Below are positions 6,379 through 8,343 of a stretch of 8,343 nt of DNA, one piece after another; within the stretch, counting starts at the first letter, position 1, and the number at the start of each line of letters is the position of its first letter. The position numbers and the translations under genes are program-made. Source of the DNA: an uncultured Gemmatimonadota bacterium (lineage in GTDB: Bacteria > Gemmatimonadota > Gemmatimonadetes > Gemmatimonadales > Gemmatimonadaceae); contig CAITQY010000550.1 of the NCBI GenBank assembly GCA_903894655.1, forward strand, positions 1 to 8,343. Reading direction: 5' to 3'. The notes beneath the pieces were generated by a model. That model did not search any database. It saw nothing but the letters and a program-made list of their open reading frames with translations, and was not told where the DNA came from.

Positions 6379-8343
6379 ATGACTGCACCGAACGCCCGCG
6401 AACGCATTCTGCCGCGCCTCATCGATGAGGAAGTGAAAGAGTCGTTCATCAACTATTCCATGAGCGTCATCGTATCGCGTGCACTGCCAGACGTGCGCGA
6501 TGGCCTCAAGCCGGTCCATCGCCGCGTGTTGTACGCGATGAACGAGCTCGGACTGTTGCCGGGGCGTCCGTTCAAAAAGTCGGCGACGGTGGTTGGTGAT
6601 GTGCTCGGCAAGTATCACCCCCACGGCGACAGCAGCGTCTACGACGCGCTCGTGCGTATGGTGCAGACCTTCTCGCTGCGGTATCCGCTCGTCGACGGCC
6701 AAGGAAATTTCGGCTCGATGGACGGCGACAACGCGGCGGCGTATCGCTACACCGAAGCGCGACTGACCCGCATGTCGGTGGAAATGCTCGAAGACATCGA
6801 CAAGAACACGGTCGACTTCGCGCCGAATTTCGACGACCGTCTTGAAGAGCCACGTGTGCTGCCGTCGGGCGTGCCGAACCTGCTGGTGAACGGCTCGTCG
6901 GGTATCGCCGTGGGCATGGCCACGAACATTCCGCCGCACAATCTGCGCGAAGTCGTGACGGCCGTGATCGCGATGATCGACAACCCCGAGCTCGAAGGCG
7001 CCGCGCTGCGCGCGATCGTGCGTGGCCCCGACTTCCCGACCGGCGGCTACATCTATGGCCGCGCCGGCATCGCCGATTATCAGGATACCGGCCGTGGCCG
7101 CATCGTCATGCGGGCGAAGGCCGTGATCGAAGAGAAGGAATCGACCGGCCGGTCGCAGATCGTCGTCACTGAAGTGCCGTACCAGGTGAACAAGGCGAAG
7201 CTGGTCATCGACATCGCCGAGCTGGTGCGCGACCAGAAGCTCACCGGTATCAGCGCGCTGCGCGACGAGTCCGACCGCGACGGTATCCGCGTGGTCGTCG
7301 AGCTCAAGCGTGATGCGATCCCGCGTGTCGTCCTCAACCAGCTGTACAAGCACACCGCGATGCAGAGCACGTTCGGTGTGATCATGCTGGCGCTCGTGCC
7401 CGACGTGAACACACGTCAGCTCGTGCCCAAGGTGCTCACGCTGCGGCAGTGCATCGGTCACTACATCGAGCACCGCCACGAAGTGATCGTGCGGCGCACG
7501 CAGTTCGATCTCGACAAGGCGCTCGAGCGCGAGCACATCCTCGAAGGACTCAAGATCGCCGTCGACAACATCGACGAAGTGATCCGCATGATCCGCGCGG
7601 CTGACGACACGCCCACGGCGAGCCTGGAGCTGCAGGCGCGCTTCGGGCTCTCCGAGCGGCAGGCGGAAGCGATCCTCAACATGCGTCTGGCGAAGCTCAC
7701 CGGCCTCGAGCGCGACAAGCTCGAGGAGGAGCTGACGGAGGTGCGCGCGTTCATCCTCGAGATGCGCGGCATCCTCGAGTCGCGTCCGCGCCGCATGGAC
7801 ATCATGAAGGGCGAGCTGCTCAAGCTGATGGAGACCTACGGCGACGAACGCCGCACGGAGATCGTCAGCGACGAAGGCGAGTTCTCGATCGAAGATCTGA
7901 TCGCCGAGGAAGAGATGGTCGTGACCATCTCGCACAACGGCTACATCAAGCGCACCCCGCTGTCGCTGTACAACCGGCAGGGGCGTGGCGGCCGCGGCAA
8001 GTCCAGCGCGGATCTCAAGGAAAACGACTTCATCGAGCGCTTCTACGTGGCGAGTACGCACACGTACATGCTCATCTTCACCGATGACGGGCGTTGCTTC
8101 TGGCTCAAGGTGCACGAGTTGCCGCAGGCCGGGCGCAACACGCGCGGCAAGCCGATTGTGAACCTCATCAACGTCACCCCCGATACGCGCATCCGCGCGA
8201 TCGTGCTCACGCGCGAGTTCAGCGACACCGAATTCCTGCTGTTTTGCACGCGCAAGGGTACCGTCAAGAAGACGGCGCTGTCGCAGTACAGCAATCCGCG
8301 CTCGAATGGCATCAAGGCCATCAAGGTCGAGGAAGGCGACGAA
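6379..8343 (+). CDS. gyrA: DNA gyrase subunit A (3' end cut by the window)
   Basis: The first 655 codons of the gyrase breakage-reunion subunit are present, with no stop before the window edge; full-length GyrA usually exceeds 800 residues. Gyrase (A2B2) introduces negative supercoils using ATP bound by GyrB. The N-terminal winged-helix domain includes GLKPVHRRVLYAM (about 42-54). The quinolone-resistance region YHPHGDSSVYD carries Ser85 and Asp89, which correspond to E. coli Ser83 and Asp87 and are both wild type. The DNA-cleaving tyrosine is Y124 in AAYRYTEARL. The tower and coiled-coil region follows, with ILNMRLAKLTGLE. The C-terminal pinwheel starts near residue 510. It contains QGRGGRG at 534-540, a match to the GyrA box that separates GyrA from topoisomerase IV ParC. 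The ATG at 6379 gives the expected N-terminus (ERILPRLIDEEVKESFINYSM). No Shine-Dalgarno is evident. gyrB is not directly upstream. Confidence 0.98.
   Translation, partial: MTAPNARERILPRLIDEEVKESFINYSMSVIVSRALPDVRDGLKPVHRRVLYAMNELGLLPGRPFKKSATVVGDVLGKYHPHGDSSVYDALVRMVQTFSLRYPLVDGQGNFGSMDGDNAAAYRYTEARLTRMSVEMLEDIDKNTVDFAPNFDDRLEEPRVLPSGVPNLLVNGSSGIAVGMATNIPPHNLREVVTAVIAMIDNPELEGAALRAIVRGPDFPTGGYIYGRAGIADYQDTGRGRIVMRAKAVIEEKESTGRSQIVVTEVPYQVNKAKLVIDIAELVRDQKLTGISALRDESDRDGIRVVVELKRDAIPRVVLNQLYKHTAMQSTFGVIMLALVPDVNTRQLVPKVLTLRQCIGHYIEHRHEVIVRRTQFDLDKALEREHILEGLKIAVDNIDEVIRMIRAADDTPTASLELQARFGLSERQAEAILNMRLAKLTGLERDKLEEELTEVRAFILEMRGILESRPRRMDIMKGELLKLMETYGDERRTEIVSDEGEFSIEDLIAEEEMVVTISHNGYIKRTPLSLYNRQGRGGRGKSSADLKENDFIERFYVASTHTYMLIFTDDGRCFWLKVHELPQAGRNTRGKPIVNLINVTPDTRIRAIVLTREFSDTEFLLFCTRKGTVKKTALSQYSNPRSNGIKAIKVEEGDE

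Noticed and set aside
6280..8115. A 611-codon open frame on the minus strand
   Set aside because: It lies fully antisense to gyrA, whose plus-strand frame is unmistakable. The protein is His/Arg/Asp/Val-rich without any domain, as expected for the reverse frame of a GC-rich coding sequence.

Overview
The window is GC-rich, with strong third-position G/C bias and compactly spaced genes. It reads as ordinary bacterial core chromosome. The gene families, codon use, scarcity of Shine-Dalgarno sequences and purine-rich palindromic spacers would fit a Gemmatimonadota-like bacterium. That placement is an impression from base composition and style, not a demonstrated assignment. I see no tRNA, rRNA, CRISPR array, insertion sequence or phage gene.

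Layout. Positions 1-37 hold a hairpin followed by a T-run, likely the terminator of a plus-strand gene lying left of the window. The minus strand then carries two 2-oxoacid dehydrogenase genes: sucB (E2, dihydrolipoyl succinyltransferase, 2978 to 1770) followed downstream by lpdA (E3, dihydrolipoyl dehydrogenase, 1490 to 78). Their 279-bp spacer contains a striking palindrome (1701-1763) built from four near-identical 11-nt units. The E1 subunit (sucA) is not in the window. E2 and E3 together would carry out acyl transfer to CoA and re-oxidation of the lipoyl arm, at the 2-oxoglutarate step of the TCA cycle.

A short divergent region (2979-3132) separates sucB from a plus-strand block. This block has an MDR-superfamily oxidoreductase without catalytic-zinc ligands (3133-4179) and, overlapping its stop by 4 nt, a 74-residue zinc-ribbon protein (4176-4400). 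After a 178-bp gap come a small MscS-like multi-TM membrane protein with an acidic tail (4579-5379) and, almost abutting it, a secreted protein of unknown function (5382-6242).

The right end is the first 655 codons of gyrA (6379 to the window edge). It is cut by the window and has no stop, but it is unmistakable: intact quinolone-site residues, the active-site tyrosine and a GyrA box. A plausible promoter lies just upstream.

Nothing here amounts to a clear new system. The most worthwhile leads are the modular palindrome between sucB and lpdA, the unusual zinc pattern of the MDR enzyme with its coupled zinc-ribbon partner, and the uncharacterised membrane/secreted protein pair upstream of gyrA.
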